Origin: Microbacterium pullorum
GTDB lineage: Bacteria > Actinomycetota > Actinomycetes > Actinomycetales > Microbacteriaceae
Reading direction: 5' to 3'
Assembly (NCBI RefSeq): GCF_014836535.1
Contig: NZ_JACSQP010000003.1
Coordinates: 132,956 to 196,955, forward strand
Length of the DNA stretch: 64,000 bases
Shown here: piece after piece, positions 30,206 to 39,831 of the stretch
Layout: each line of letters begins with the position of its first letter
How positions within the stretch are numbered: position 1 is the first letter of the stretch
The notes under the pieces: generated by a model
What the model saw: the letters and a program-made list of their open reading frames with translations, nothing else
The model's database searches: none
Told to the model about the DNA's origin: nothing
Made by a program: the position numbers and the translations under genes

Positions 30206-30625
30206 GTGGCGGGGTTTCATCATGTCGAGGTCTGGGTCGCGGACTTCGAGACGGCCCGGGCGGAATGGGGCTGGCTCCTGGAGCGACTGGGCTTCACGCT
30301 CGGGAGCGAATGGCCCGAGGGCGCGTCGTGGGGTGCCGGGGGCTCATATCTCAGCGTGACGGTACCGCCGAATCTCACCGGGTCGACGCACGACCGTCGG
30401 GCGCCCGGGGTCAATCACCTCGCCTTCAAGGCCGGCTCCCCCGACGAGGTGGACGCGATCATGGCTGAGGCCCCGGAGCGCGGCTGGCGTCCGCTCTATC
30501 AGGACCGTTATCCGCACGCTGGTGGGCCCGACCACTATGCCGGATGGCTGGAGAACTCCGCCGGCTTCAAAGCCGAGGTCGTCGCAGACGAGGCTCGCGG
30601 CACACCGTCGACGACGGAGTCCTAG
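30206..30625 (+). CDS. VOC (glyoxalase/bleomycin-resistance-like) protein
   Basis: 139 residues from the GTG at 30206, with GAGAGG eight bases upstream. It starts with the VOC strand HHVEVWVADFETARAEWGWL. A metal-ligand-like His in VNHLAFKAGSPDEVDAIM and a terminal Glu region NSAGFKAEVVADE give one complete VOC domain. Such proteins isomerise, cleave or bind small molecules. The substrate is unknown. It converges on the HNH gene and their last four bases overlap. Confidence 0.8.
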   Translation: MAGFHHVEVWVADFETARAEWGWLLERLGFTLGSEWPEGASWGAGGSYLSVTVPPNLTGSTHDRRAPGVNHLAFKAGSPDEVDAIMAEAPERGWRPLYQDRYPHAGGPDHYAGWLENSAGFKAEVVADEARGTPSTTES

Positions 30626-32094
30626 AACGGGGCCGGTTCCGCGGTGTCGGCAGCGTCGAGCGCGGCGGCCCCCACCGCGGCGGCCCCAACCGCGGCGGCG
30701 AGGGCAGTGAACTCCAGCATCCGGCGCGGCACGTCGGGGTAGACGCGGCCGGTGGGGCTGGTCCATTCCAGGATGCCGGTGGCGAGTTGGATGACGCTCC
30801 AGGCGGTGGCGTGCTTCATGGTGTGGTGCCGGAGGCACAGGTTCGCGAGATTGCAGAGCGTCGTCGGTCCACCGTGGGCGGCGTCGTGGGTGTGGTCGTG
30901 GTCGCACCGGTGCACGGGCCTGCGGCAGCCGAGGAACCGGCAGTGCTCGTCGCGGGCGTCGAGATGTCGGCGCTGCGCCCGGCTCGGCCGGTAGGTGTCG
31001 ACGTGGGTGACGGCGCCGGTGGTGGGTGAGACGAACACCCGCTCCCAGGTCTTCGCGGCCGCGGCGAGCCGGCGGGCGGTGTCGGGGTCGATCGGCCCGT
31101 ATCCGACGAGTTCGGCCGGTGTCGTCCCGGTGCCGGTGAGGGTGTCGGCGGGGATCACGACCTGCACGCGGGCGCGCACCCCCGATCCGGGCAGCAGGTC
31201 CCCGTCGAACCCGGGCCCGGTCGCATGACCGGTGAGCAGCAGATCGGTCAGCACGTCCGCGCGCACCTGATCGGTCGTGCGGGTGTCGGGCTCGACGGCC
31301 AGCGGCTCCTCCGGCGTCGCGCCCTCCGCGTTGTCCGCCAGGCCGACCAGAGGTAGCCCCTCGGTCCCGTCGGTGTCCCCCGTCGTGTCCGCCCCGCCAC
31401 GGACCGCCGCCACATCCGCCGCTTCCGCCGCGGCCCGGCGCCGCGCCGCGACGATCTCGCGCGCGTACTCCGTCAAACGGTCGCGGATCGCGTACGTCAG
31501 CACTGCCGGGAGCACCGCCGCGAGCTCCGCCATCCCGTCGTCGAGATCCCGCACCCACACCCGCCGTTCCGCGGCCGCGTCGGTGTGGCGTTCCGCGAGC
31601 GGTACGGGGTGGAGTTTCTGGGCGATCATCGCCACGATGGGCCGCGCCCGCCCCGGCGTCTCGCGCTCGCACACCACCAATGCTGCCTGTTCGAACCTGG
31701 CCCGGGCCTCGGGGTCGGTGATGCGGGCCCCGGCATCCTGAATCAACCGCACGTGCCCGGTGTCGATGCGCCCCGTCCGCAACGCGGCCACCGTCGCCGC
31801 GAACCCGGTGACCAGCACCGTCGCGTCGTGCAGGCGGTCTTGCATCACCCGGTCCGACCGGCGCAGCACCGCCCCCACTTCGGCAGCGATCGCCCGCAAC
31901 GGCATCTCCCGCTCCCGCCCCGCTGATGACGGCACCCGCGCGGTCTGTTCCGCCGCGATCGCATCCGCCCGCGCCAGCAACCCGAGTTCCTCGGCCTGCA
32001 ACGCCGCGATCCGCCGCCGCGTCACCTCCAACCGCGACACCACGCCACCCAGCGACAATCCGTCGCGGGTGGCGGTGGCCGGTGAGGTGTTCAT
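30622..32094 (-). CDS. DUF222 and HNH endonuclease domain protein
   Basis: 490 residues. The helical DUF222 region spans roughly residues 15-330 (with acidic linker VEPDTRTTDQVRADVLTDLL). A C-terminal HNH nuclease has CRFLGCRRPVHRCDHDHTHD and GGPTTLCNLANLCLRHHTMK (about 378-421), including Cys pairs for zinc and the catalytic His in CDHDHT. This family occurs in many copies in actinobacterial genomes and is often annotated as endonuclease 13E12-like. Its role is unproven; some proteins resemble mobile-element or phage nucleases. No transposase or repeat flanks it. It interrupts the usual prfA-prmC neighbourhood. Confidence 0.88.
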   Translation of the reverse strand: MNTSPATATRDGLSLGGVVSRLEVTRRRIAALQAEELGLLARADAIAAEQTARVPSSAGREREMPLRAIAAEVGAVLRRSDRVMQDRLHDATVLVTGFAATVAALRTGRIDTGHVRLIQDAGARITDPEARARFEQAALVVCERETPGRARPIVAMIAQKLHPVPLAERHTDAAAERRVWVRDLDDGMAELAAVLPAVLTYAIRDRLTEYAREIVAARRRAAAEAADVAAVRGGADTTGDTDGTEGLPLVGLADNAEGATPEEPLAVEPDTRTTDQVRADVLTDLLLTGHATGPGFDGDLLPGSGVRARVQVVIPADTLTGTGTTPAELVGYGPIDPDTARRLAAAAKTWERVFVSPTTGAVTHVDTYRPSRAQRRHLDARDEHCRFLGCRRPVHRCDHDHTHDAAHGGPTTLCNLANLCLRHHTMKHATAWSVIQLATGILEWTSPTGRVYPDVPRRMLEFTALAAAVGAAAVGAAALDAADTAEPAPF

Positions 32095-32156
32095 ACCTCA
32101 ATTCAACCGAGGGCCACCGACATTCACGCCGACAAACCCCCGACCAGTCGACAGAT

Positions 32157-32165
32157 TGTGGATAA
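32157..32165. promoter_or_regulatory. single perfect DnaA box
   Basis: TGTGGATAA, the reverse complement of the consensus TTATCCACA, lies 63 bases upstream of the HNH gene. No second box or AT-rich unwinding element lies near, so it is not an origin. It may bind DnaA as a regulatory or titration site, or be chance. Confidence 0.3.
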
Positions 32166-32271
32166 CTCCGAAACTCGCCGCCTGGGGAGGAGGCGGCGCC
32201 CCGACGCGCCCGCCGCAGCACACGACCGGATGCCCCGGTCCAGCGCCGTCGCCGCGAAAGAGCGCCAGACC

Positions 32272-32487
32272 TCAGTCCTGCGTCAGACCCGCACCAGACG
32301 CTCGCCGCCCCGCACCGCGCCGCACCCCGACCGGCATCATCGGCACGGCGAGTCCGGCGAACGCGAGCAGCGGCCAGAAACTGCTCAGCACCACTGCAAG
32401 CACGACCCCGACGACGGCGACACCGATCGCCAGCGACCACACGGCCGCGCTCAGCCACGCCGAACCCTCACCGTCACGAGCTGTCAT
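32272..32487 (-). CDS. small membrane protein
   Basis: 71 residues. Two adjacent hydrophobic stretches (AAVWSLAIGVAVVGVVLAVV and SSFWPLLAFAGLAVPMMPVG) lie between an acidic N-terminus and a basic tail (RRGAGRRASGAG). The topology suggests a two-helix membrane protein with a cytosolic positive C-terminus. No family was recognised. It is isolated between the HNH gene and the four-helix protein, on the same strand. Confidence 0.55.
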   Translation of the reverse strand: MTARDGEGSAWLSAAVWSLAIGVAVVGVVLAVVLSSFWPLLAFAGLAVPMMPVGVRRGAGRRASGAGLTQD

Positions 32488-32543
32488 GACCGGACCCTAC
32501 CCGAGCCCAACGCAGCGAACCCGCCGCCGCAGAACGAGACCTC

Positions 32544-32954
32544 CTACGCCCGCCGGCCGTCCCGCCGGTCCTCGGCCTTGCGCTTGATGAACACCATCGG
32601 CAGCAGCACGGTCGCGACCGCCGTCACGACCCAGACGATCACCGGCGCGAGGATCCACGACTGCGCGTCGGTGATGTGCATCCCACCGATGGGCAGCAGC
32701 ACCACGATGAGCAGCGACACGAGCGTCGAGATGATGCCGATGCCACCCAACAGCGCCGGCGCGTAGCGGCGCGCGACCTTCGCGATCCACGGCGCGAGCA
32801 CGCTCTGCAGCACCGCGAAGATCACGATGCACAGCACGAAGCCCCACCAGTCGGACCAGTCGATGCGGAAGCCGCTGAGCAGCGCGTCTGCGACGAGCAG
32901 ACCGAGCGCGGCGGATGCCAGGAAGATCAGCGCACGCAGCAGGAACATGACCAT
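32544..32954 (-). CDS. four-helix membrane protein, phage-holin-IV-like family
   Basis: 136 residues with four hydrophobic segments: LLRALIFLASAALGLLVADA, then WWGFVLCIVIFAVLQSVLAP, IGIISTLVSLLIVVLLPIGG and WILAPVIVWVVTAVATVLLP. It ends in a basic tail (KRKAEDRRDGRR). The layout and helix spacing fit the small actinobacterial membrane proteins loosely grouped with mycobacterial phage-holin superfamily IV. A lytic role is not implied; no endolysin is nearby. The function is unknown. Confidence 0.7.
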   Translation of the reverse strand: MVMFLLRALIFLASAALGLLVADALLSGFRIDWSDWWGFVLCIVIFAVLQSVLAPWIAKVARRYAPALLGGIGIISTLVSLLIVVLLPIGGMHITDAQSWILAPVIVWVVTAVATVLLPMVFIKRKAEDRRDGRRA

Positions 32955-32985
32955 GCGCCGACCCTAGCGCCTCCCGCGCGCGTCG

Positions 32986-34083
32986 TCAGGCGTCGGAGGC
33001 GAGCGCGGCCAGCCGCGCCTCTTCGTCTGCGGCGATCGCCGACTGCACGATCGGCTCGAGCGCGCCGTCCATCACCTGGTCGAGGTTGTACGACTTGTAC
33101 CCGGTGCGGTGGTCGGCGATGCGATTCTCGGGGAAGTTGTAGGTGCGGATGCGCTCGGAGCGGTCCATGCCGCGGATCTGCGATCGGCGCGCGTCGGAGG
33201 CGGCGGCATCCCGCTCCTCCTGCTGCTTGGCCAGCAGTCGCGCGCGCAGCACCCGCATGCCCGCTTCGCGGTTCTGCAGCTGCGACTTCTCGTTCTGCAT
33301 CGACACCACGATGCCGGTCGGCACGTGCGTGATGCGCACCGCCGAGTCGGTGGTGTTGACCGACTGACCACCGGGTCCCGACGAGCGGAACACGTCGATC
33401 TTCAGGTCGTTCGGGTCGATCTGCACCTCTTCGGGCTCATCGACCTCGGGGAACACCAGCACGCCGGTGGTCGAGGTGTGGATGCGTCCCTGCGACTCGG
33501 TGGCAGGCACCCGCTGCACGCGGTGCACGCCCCCCTCGTATTTCAGGTGCGCCCAGACGCCCTGCGCGGGGTCGGCACTGGAGCCCTTGATCGCGACCTG
33601 CACGTCCTTGTAGCCGCCGAGGTCCGACTCGTTGCGTTCCAGCAGCTCGGTCTTCCAGCCTTTGGATGCCGCGTACTGGATGTACATGCGCAGCAGGTCT
33701 GCCGCGAACAGCGCACTCTCGGCGCCGCCCTCACCCTGCTTGATCTCCATGATCACGTCACGGGCGTCATCGGGGTCGCGCGGGATGAGCAGGCGCCGCA
33801 GCCGCTCCTGCGTCGCGGTGACCTGCTCCTCGAGCGCGGGGACCTCGGCGGCGAACGCCTCGTCGTCCTTCGCGAGCTCGCGCGCGGCGGCGAGGTCGTC
33901 GCTCGCCGCGACCCACGCGTCGTGGGCCGCGACGATGCGCGACAGTTCGGCATACCTCCGGTTCACGCGCTTGGCGCGCGCCGCGTCGGCGTGCACGGCG
34001 GGGTCGGAGAGTTCCTCCTGCACCGCCCGGTGCTCGTCGATCAGCCCGCGGACGGAGGCGAACATGCCGGAGTCGGACACCAT
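32986..34083 (-). CDS. prfA: peptide chain release factor 1
   Basis: 365 residues from the ATG at 34083; an ATG at 34065 ([13 protein letters not shown]) would give 359 and is about as likely, since E. coli RF1 has 360. The UAG/UAA-reading anticodon-like loop is [14 protein letters not shown] (PxT type, distinguishing RF1 from the SPF of RF2). The peptidyl-release loop is [17 protein letters not shown] with GGQ near residue 238. The Gln is the target of PrmC. It follows rho after 10 bases. Acts on the ribosome at termination codons. Confidence 0.95.
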   Translation of the reverse strand: MVSDSGMFASVRGLIDEHRAVQEELSDPAVHADAARAKRVNRRYAELSRIVAAHDAWVAASDDLAAARELAKDDEAFAAEVPALEEQVTATQERLRRLLIPRDPDDARDVIMEIKQGEGGAESALFAADLLRMYIQYAASKGWKTELLERNESDLGGYKDVQVAIKGSSADPAQGVWAHLKYEGGVHRVQRVPATESQGRIHTSTTGVLVFPEVDEPEEVQIDPNDLKIDVFRSSGPGGQSVNTTDSAVRITHVPTGIVVSMQNEKSQLQNREAGMRVLRARLLAKQQEERDAAASDARRSQIRGMDRSERIRTYNFPENRIADHRTGYKSYNLDQVMDGALEPIVQSAIAADEEARLAALASDA

Positions 34084-34093
34084 GCCCGTCCGC

Positions 34094-36271
34094 TCAGCGG
34101 ATGCTGTTGTCGTGCGCGTGGCTGTTGCCGCCGGCGTGGCCGTCGCGGCTCGGAGCGGGCATCGACTTCTGCATCTGCACGAGGAACTCGACGTTGGACT
34201 GCGTCTCGCGCAGCTTGCCGAGCACGACCTCCAGCGCCTGCTGCGGGTCAAGGCCCGCGAGGGCACGACGCAGCTTCCACGTGATCTTCACCTCGTCAGA
34301 GGACAGCAGCATCTCTTCGCGACGCGTGCTCGACGCGTTGACGTCGACCGCCGGGAAGATGCGCTTGTCGGCGAGCTGGCGGCTGAGGCGCAGCTCGCTG
34401 TTGCCGGTGCCCTTGAACTCCTCGAAGATGACGTCGTCCATCTTGGACCCGGTCTCCACCAGCGCGGTCGCGAGGATCGTGAGCGATCCGCCGTTCTCGA
34501 TGTTGCGCGCGGCGCCGAAGAAGCGCTTGGGCGGGTACAGCGCCGATGCATCCACGCCACCGCTGAGGACGCGCCCCGACGTGGGGGCGGTGATGTTGTA
34601 CGCACGTCCGAGACGGGTGATCGAGTCGAGCAGCACGACGACGTCGCGACCGAGTTCCACGAGGCGCTTCGCGCGCTCGATGGCGAGCTCGGCGACCGTG
34701 GTGTGGTCCTCGGCGGGACGGTCGAACGTCGAGGCGATGACCTCACCCTTGACGGTGCGCTGCATGTCGGTGACCTCTTCGGGCCGCTCGTCCACGAGCA
34801 CGACCATCAGGTGCACTTCGGGGTTGTTCGTCGCGATCGCGTCGGCGATCTGCTGCAGCACGATCGTCTTGCCCGCCTTCGGGGGCGCGACGATGAGGCC
34901 GCGCTGGCCCTTGCCGATGGGGGCGACGAGGTCGATGATGCGCTGCGTCAGCTTCTCGGGAGCCGTCTCCAGGCGCAGGCGCTCCTGGGGGTACAGCGGC
35001 GTCAGCTTGCCGAACTCCACGCGGGCGGCGGCGTCGTCGACGGACAGACCGTTGATCGAGTCGACCTTGACCAGGGCGTTGTACTTCTGGCGTCCGGACT
35101 GCTCGTTCTCACGCGGCTGCTTGATGGCGCCGACGACGGCGTCACCCTTGCGCAGGTGGTACTTCTTCACCTGGCCGAGCGAGACGTAGACGTCGCTCGT
35201 GCCCGGGAGGTACCCGGTCGTGCGGACGAACGCGTAGTTGTCGAGCACGTCGAGGATGCCGGCGATGGGGATGAGCACATCGTCATCACCGATCTCGGTC
35301 TCGAACTCGTCCGACGTGCCGCCCTGCGGGCGACGCTTGTTGCGCTGGCGACCGCGACCCGACCCCTGACCGGAGTCGTCGTCGGACTCGGCGGCCTGCG
35401 GCTTCTCGGCCTCGGCGGCGTTCTGGCCGCCCTGGGCGTTCTGACCGTTGGCTGCGGCGTCCTTGTTGCGGTTGCGGCTGCGGCTGCGCGAGCGGCTGCG
35501 GCCCCGCGACGGGGTCTCGCCCTCGCCCTGCTCGTCACCCTCGGTGCGGGCGGCGGCGTTGCGCGAATCTGCGGGCTGCTCGGTCTCGGCGGGCTTGTCG
35601 GCCTCAGCCGGCTTCTCAGCCTCGGCGGGCTTCTCGGCCTCGGCAGGCTTCTCGCCCTCGGCGACGGCCTCGGCGGCCTTCTCCGCTTCGGCGGCGGCCT
35701 TGCCGCGGCCACGGGGGGCGCGGCGGCCGGGGGCCTTCTTCTCCACCGGCGCATCGGCGACGGCGGCGTCGGCGGATGCCGGTGCCTCCGCGGCCTCGGC
35801 GGATGCCGGTGCCTCGGCGACAGCCTCAGCCGGCGCGGAGGCGTCGGCGGGCGTCTCGGCCGGTGACTCGACGGTCTCGGCCGCGGCTGCCGGCTCGGCC
35901 GGAGCTTCGACGATGTCGGAGCTCTTCGCCCGGCGCGGGGCGCGCTTGCGCGGCGCCTTTGCGGGTTTGTCGGCCACAGGCTCGGCGGCGGCCGCAGGCT
36001 CGGCGGGCGCCTCGGCGGCCCCGTCCTCGACGACGGCGACCGACTCGATGACCGCAGCGGTCTCGGCGTCGGCCGGCGCCTGCTCGGCCGGAGCGGCTTG
36101 CGCCCCGTCTGCCTCGGGGTCCGTCTGCTCGTCGGCCGCCGGTTCGTCGGCGGCGGGCGCCTCGGTCGGAGCGGCCGCGTCTGCGGCGGATGCTGTGGTG
36201 ACGGCCTCGTCGACCGGCGCGTTCTCGCGCCCGGTCTCGCCGTCGGTGTGGATCTCGGAGATGGACTCCAC
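34094..36271 (-). CDS. rho: transcription termination factor Rho with long acidic N-terminal extension
   Basis: 725 residues from the GTG at 36271, fixed by GGGAG five bases upstream. The first ~320 residues are low-complexity, rich in Ala, Glu, Pro and Asp with [16 protein letters not shown] repeats, then an Arg/Ser/Asn-rich stretch ([16 protein letters not shown]). The RNA-binding OB domain follows ([20 protein letters not shown], near 330-400), then the hexameric ATPase core with Walker [14 protein letters not shown] (near 465) and [13 protein letters not shown]. The extension is typical of actinobacterial Rho, which has extra RNA affinity, but the reach here is large. Actinobacterial Rho is often bicyclomycin-insensitive. 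It probably heads an operon with prfA. Confidence 0.95.
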   Translation of the reverse strand: MESISEIHTDGETGRENAPVDEAVTTASAADAAAPTEAPAADEPAADEQTDPEADGAQAAPAEQAPADAETAAVIESVAVVEDGAAEAPAEPAAAAEPVADKPAKAPRKRAPRRAKSSDIVEAPAEPAAAAETVESPAETPADASAPAEAVAEAPASAEAAEAPASADAAVADAPVEKKAPGRRAPRGRGKAAAEAEKAAEAVAEGEKPAEAEKPAEAEKPAEADKPAETEQPADSRNAAARTEGDEQGEGETPSRGRSRSRSRSRNRNKDAAANGQNAQGGQNAAEAEKPQAAESDDDSGQGSGRGRQRNKRRPQGGTSDEFETEIGDDDVLIPIAGILDVLDNYAFVRTTGYLPGTSDVYVSLGQVKKYHLRKGDAVVGAIKQPRENEQSGRQKYNALVKVDSINGLSVDDAAARVEFGKLTPLYPQERLRLETAPEKLTQRIIDLVAPIGKGQRGLIVAPPKAGKTIVLQQIADAIATNNPEVHLMVVLVDERPEEVTDMQRTVKGEVIASTFDRPAEDHTTVAELAIERAKRLVELGRDVVVLLDSITRLGRAYNITAPTSGRVLSGGVDASALYPPKRFFGAARNIENGGSLTILATALVETGSKMDDVIFEEFKGTGNSELRLSRQLADKRIFPAVDVNASSTRREEMLLSSDEVKITWKLRRALAGLDPQQALEVVLGKLRETQSNVEFLVQMQKSMPAPSRDGHAGGNSHAHDNSIR

Positions 36272-36423
36272 GAGTTCTCCCTTTGCGTGTGATTGGTATG
36301 CCGAATCACGTTCGACCATCGCGCCCGGGTGCCCGTTCCCCTCGATGGGCTCCGGGGACCAGCGCAGCACGATCAGATCGGGATGGATGCGGCGGTTCGC
36401 AGAATTGCGACGGAGGCCAGATT

Positions 36424-36436
36424 CACGTGTTACGTG
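36424..36436. promoter_or_regulatory. CACGTGTTACGTG palindrome at the thrB end / rho leader
   Basis: CACGT and ACGTG arms around GTT, spanning the thrB stop codon at 36430, in the ~160-base leader of rho. It could be an operator for rho or part of a terminator; no U-run follows. Rho leaders are often sites of autoregulation. Confidence 0.3.
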
Positions 36437-37398
36437 GCACCCTCCGTATGGTCCCTCACTGTACCACCCTTGACATCGACCGCGAGCATGAGCGGCTCCC
36501 ACGGGGTGTCCGTCGCGGCGGCGGCGATGTCGGCGGCCACGAGGCGGCCTCCCGGGCCGTCCGCGAGCACGAGCACGCTGGGACCGGCGCCCGAGACGAC
36601 GGCGGCGAAGCCCTCGGCGCGCAGCGCCCGCACGAGGCGGTCCGTCTCGGGCATGGCCTGCGCCCGGTAGGACTGGTGCAGCTTGTCTTCGGTCGCCGCC
36701 ATCAGCAGCTCGGGACTCTGGGTGAGCGCCGCGATCAGCAGCGCCGAGCGCGAGACGTTGAACACGGCATCCTCGCGCGGCACCTGCAACGGCTGCAGGC
36801 TGCGCGCGAGTGCGGTGGACATCGTGAACCCGGGGACGAGCACGAGGGGGGCGACGCCGCGGTGCACGATGAGCTTCTTGTGCTGCGGTCCGGTCTCGTC
36901 GACCCACGCGATCGTGAGGCCGCCGAAGAGGGCAGGTGCGACGTTGTCGGGGTGGCCCTCGAGCTCGGTGGCCAGGCGCAGCAGGGTGTCGGGTCCGAGT
37001 TCGACGTCGCCGGCGAGCAGGCCCTTGGCGGCGAGGAGCCCGGCGACCACGGCCGCGCCGGACGAGCCCATGCCCCGACCGTGTGGGATGACGTTATGGG
37101 CGCGCAGGCGCACGCCCGGCATCCGTCGCCCGCACGCCTCGTAGGCGTACGCCATCGCGCGGATCACGAGATGCGAGCCGTCGCGGGGCACGTCGGCGGC
37201 GCCCTGCCCGGCCACCTCGATGTCGAACTCGCCCTCCGGCAGCGCCGAGACGGTCAGTTCGTCGTACACGCTGAGCGCGAGACCCAGGGTGTCGAACCCC
37301 GGCCCCAGGTTGGCGCTGGTGGCCGGCACCCGCACGGCGACGGTGCGCGGCTCGCCCGAAGCGGCAGCCGACGCACCGACCGAGACGGGTGGGTTCAC
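36430..37398 (-). CDS. thrB: homoserine kinase
   Basis: 322 residues from a GTG at 37398 that overlaps the thrC stop (GTGA). GHMP kinase: [20 protein letters not shown] at the N-terminus, the ATP loop [20 protein letters not shown] (near 105), and a C-terminal [15 protein letters not shown]. It phosphorylates L-homoserine with ATP, supplying threonine synthase. A longer frame upstream on the same strand has no motifs. It is the last gene of the lysA-hom-thrC-thrB unit, ahead of rho. Confidence 0.95.
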   Translation of the reverse strand: MNPPVSVGASAAASGEPRTVAVRVPATSANLGPGFDTLGLALSVYDELTVSALPEGEFDIEVAGQGAADVPRDGSHLVIRAMAYAYEACGRRMPGVRLRAHNVIPHGRGMGSSGAAVVAGLLAAKGLLAGDVELGPDTLLRLATELEGHPDNVAPALFGGLTIAWVDETGPQHKKLIVHRGVAPLVLVPGFTMSTALARSLQPLQVPREDAVFNVSRSALLIAALTQSPELLMAATEDKLHQSYRAQAMPETDRLVRALRAEGFAAVVSGAGPSVLVLADGPGGRLVAADIAAAATDTPWEPLMLAVDVKGGTVRDHTEGAT

Positions 37399-38480
37399 GC
37401 GGTGGCCTCCGCGACAAGCCCCAGCACTGAGGCGACCTCGCTCGTGGCGGCGTCGACGACCGTCGGCTGCACGTCGGAGCCGTCGGCGGTGCGCAGCGCC
37501 CACTGCGGGTCCTTCAGGCCGTGGCCGGTGACGGTGAGCACGACGCGGGAGCCGGCCGGGACGATGCCCGCCTCGGCGCGGTCCAGCAGACCCGCCACGC
37601 TGATGGCCGATGCCGGCTCGACGAAGACACCGACGGTCGAAGCGAGCAGCTTCTGCGCCGCGAGGATGCGGTTGTCGTCGATCGCCCCGAACCAGCCGTC
37701 GGTGGCGTCGCGCGCCTCGAGGGCGAGCTCCCACGAGGCGGGGTTGCCGATGCGGATGGCGCTGGCGATGGTCTCGGGGTTGCGCACCACCTCGCCGCGC
37801 ACGAGCGGCGCGGAGCCCTCAGCCTGGAAGCCGAACATGCGGGGCACCCGGGTGGCCGCCCCGCGGGCGGCCTCCTCGCGGTAGCCGCGGGAGTAGGCGG
37901 TGTAGTTGCCGGCGTTGCCGACGGGGATGAAGTGGAAGTCGGGGGCGTCGCCCAGCTGCGAGACGACCTCGTAGGCGGCGGTCTTCTGCCCCTCGATGCG
38001 GTCCGGGTTGACGGAGTTGACCAGGTGCACCGGGTAGTGGTCGGCCAGCTCACGGGCGATCTCGAGGCAGTCGTCGAAGTTGCCGCGGATCTGGATGAGG
38101 CGCCCGTTGTGCGCGACGGCCTGACTGAGCTTGCCCATCGCGATCTTGCCCTCGGGCACCAGCACGGCGGCGGTGATGCCGGCGTGCGCGGCGTAGGCGG
38201 CGGCCGAGGCGGACGTGTTGCCCGTCGAGGCGCAGATGACCGCCTTCGCACCGTGCTCGACGGCGCGCGAGAGCGCGACGGTCATGCCGCGGTCCTTGAA
38301 CGAGCCGGTCGGGTTCATGCCCTCGTACTTGACCCAGACGTCGGCGCCGGTGCGCTGCGACAGCGCAGGGGCGGGGATGAGCGGGGTGCCGCCCTCGCCG
38401 AGGGTGACGACCGTCGACGTGTCGGTGACCCCGAGGCGGTCGGCGTATTCGCGGAGCACTCCGCGCCAGAGGTGAGCCAT
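37395..38480 (-). CDS. thrC: threonine synthase
   Basis: 361 residues from the ATG at 38480 ([17 protein letters not shown]). PLP lysine motif [20 protein letters not shown] (near 50), the phosphate loop [19 protein letters not shown] (near 78), and [18 protein letters not shown]. It is the shorter class II-like enzyme without the long N-terminal region of E. coli ThrC. It converts O-phosphohomoserine to threonine. One base separates it from the hom stop, and it shares four bases with thrB. Confidence 0.95.
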   Translation of the reverse strand: MAHLWRGVLREYADRLGVTDTSTVVTLGEGGTPLIPAPALSQRTGADVWVKYEGMNPTGSFKDRGMTVALSRAVEHGAKAVICASTGNTSASAAAYAAHAGITAAVLVPEGKIAMGKLSQAVAHNGRLIQIRGNFDDCLEIARELADHYPVHLVNSVNPDRIEGQKTAAYEVVSQLGDAPDFHFIPVGNAGNYTAYSRGYREEAARGAATRVPRMFGFQAEGSAPLVRGEVVRNPETIASAIRIGNPASWELALEARDATDGWFGAIDDNRILAAQKLLASTVGVFVEPASAISVAGLLDRAEAGIVPAGSRVVLTVTGHGLKDPQWALRTADGSDVQPTVVDAATSEVASVLGLVAEATA

Positions 38481-38481
38481 G

Positions 38482-39831
38482 TCAGTCTCCTTCCACACGC
38501 AGCACGGACACGACGCGTGCGACGACGTCGCTCGCGGCGAGACGGTCGACCGTCTCGCTCAGGTCCTGCTCACGTGCTGTGTGAGTTCCGATGACGAGAC
38601 GGGCGACGCCGGTCCCGGGTGCTGCGCCGGGGGCGAGGTCGTCGCTCCCGGTGAGGATGTTCTGCTCGACGGTCGCGATCGAGACGCGGCCGTCGCTCAG
38701 GATGCCGGCGATGGTCGCCAGCACGCCCGGGAGGTCCTCGACCTCGAGGGTGATCTGGTAGCGCGTGGTCACCCGTCCGATCGCGACGACGGGCAGGTTC
38801 GCGCGGGTGGACTCCCCCACCCCGACGCCGCCGGCGATGTGACGGCGTGCGGCCGAGACGACGTCGCCGAGCACGGCGGACGCGGTCTGGATGCCGCCGG
38901 CGCCGGCGCCGTAGAACATGAGGTCCCCGGCGGCCTCGGCCTGCACGAACACCGCGTTGTTCGCGCCGTGCACGCTCGCCAGCGGGTGGGTGCGCGGCAC
39001 CAGGGCGGGGTACACGCGCACCGAGATGGCCTCGCCCGTGGCCGACGCGTCGGTCTCGCCCGCCAGACGCTCGCACACCGCGAGCAGCTTGATGACGTAG
39101 CCGGCGTGCCGCGCGGCATCCATCATCGCCTTGTCGATGCCGAGGATGCCCTCGCGGTGCACCGCCTCGAGCGGAACGGCGGTGTGGAAGGCGAGGCTCG
39201 CGAGGATCGCGGCCTTCTGGGCGGCGTCGTAGCCCTCGACGTCGGCGGTGGGGTCGGCCTCGGCGTAGCCGAGCGCCTGCGCCTCGGCGAGCACGTCGTC
39301 GAACTCGGCCCCCTCGGCATCCATGCGGTCGAGGATGTAGTTGGTGGTGCCGTTGACGATGCCCATGATGCGGTGCACACGGTCGCCGGCGAGCGAGTCG
39401 CGCAGCGGCCGGATGATGGGGATGGCACCGGCGACGGCGGCCTCGTAGTAGACCGACGCGCCCACCTGGTCGGCGGTGTCGAAGATCTCCGCGCCGTGCG
39501 TGGCCAGCAGCGCCTTGTTGGCGGTCACGACGTCGGCACCGGACGTGATCGCCTGCAGGATGTGCGTGCGGGCGGGCTCGATGCCGCCGATGAGCTCGAT
39601 GACGATGTCACTGCCGACGATGAGCGTCTCGGGGTCGGTCGTGAACAGCTCCCGCGGCAGGTCGACGTCGCGGGGTGCGTCGATGTCGCGCACCGCGATG
39701 CCCGCGAGCTCGAGCGTTGCACCGGCACGGTCGGCGAGCTCGTCTGCGTGCTCGAGCAGCAGCGACGCGACCTGCGACCCCACCGCGCCCGCTCCCAGCA
39801 GCGCGACGCGCAGTCGGCGGTATTCGGTCAT
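38482..39831 (-). CDS. hom: homoserine dehydrogenase
   Basis: 449 residues from the ATG at 39831, overlapping the lysA stop (ATGA). Rossmann loop [18 protein letters not shown] at the N-terminus, the catalytic-domain signature [20 protein letters not shown] (near 140), [10 protein letters not shown], and a C-terminal ACT domain with [20 protein letters not shown]. It reduces aspartate semialdehyde to homoserine with NAD(P)H. The ACT domain predicts threonine feedback inhibition, as in Corynebacterium Hom. Lysine and threonine branches are thus adjacent in this operon. Confidence 0.95.
   Translation of the reverse strand: MTEYRRLRVALLGAGAVGSQVASLLLEHADELADRAGATLELAGIAVRDIDAPRDVDLPRELFTTDPETLIVGSDIVIELIGGIEPARTHILQAITSGADVVTANKALLATHGAEIFDTADQVGASVYYEAAVAGAIPIIRPLRDSLAGDRVHRIMGIVNGTTNYILDRMDAEGAEFDDVLAEAQALGYAEADPTADVEGYDAAQKAAILASLAFHTAVPLEAVHREGILGIDKAMMDAARHAGYVIKLLAVCERLAGETDASATGEAISVRVYPALVPRTHPLASVHGANNAVFVQAEAAGDLMFYGAGAGGIQTASAVLGDVVSAARRHIAGGVGVGESTRANLPVVAIGRVTTRYQITLEVEDLPGVLATIAGILSDGRVSIATVEQNILTGSDDLAPGAAPGTGVARLVIGTHTAREQDLSETVDRLAASDVVARVVSVLRVEGD

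Noticed and set aside
32157..32165. Replication origin
   Set aside because: Only one DnaA box, no dnaA/dnaN genes and no AT-rich unwinding region.
36466..36474. TTGACA as a promoter -35 element on the plus strand within thrB
   Set aside because: It lies inside the thrB coding region on the wrong strand, with no matching -10 at the correct distance and no gene downstream on that strand.
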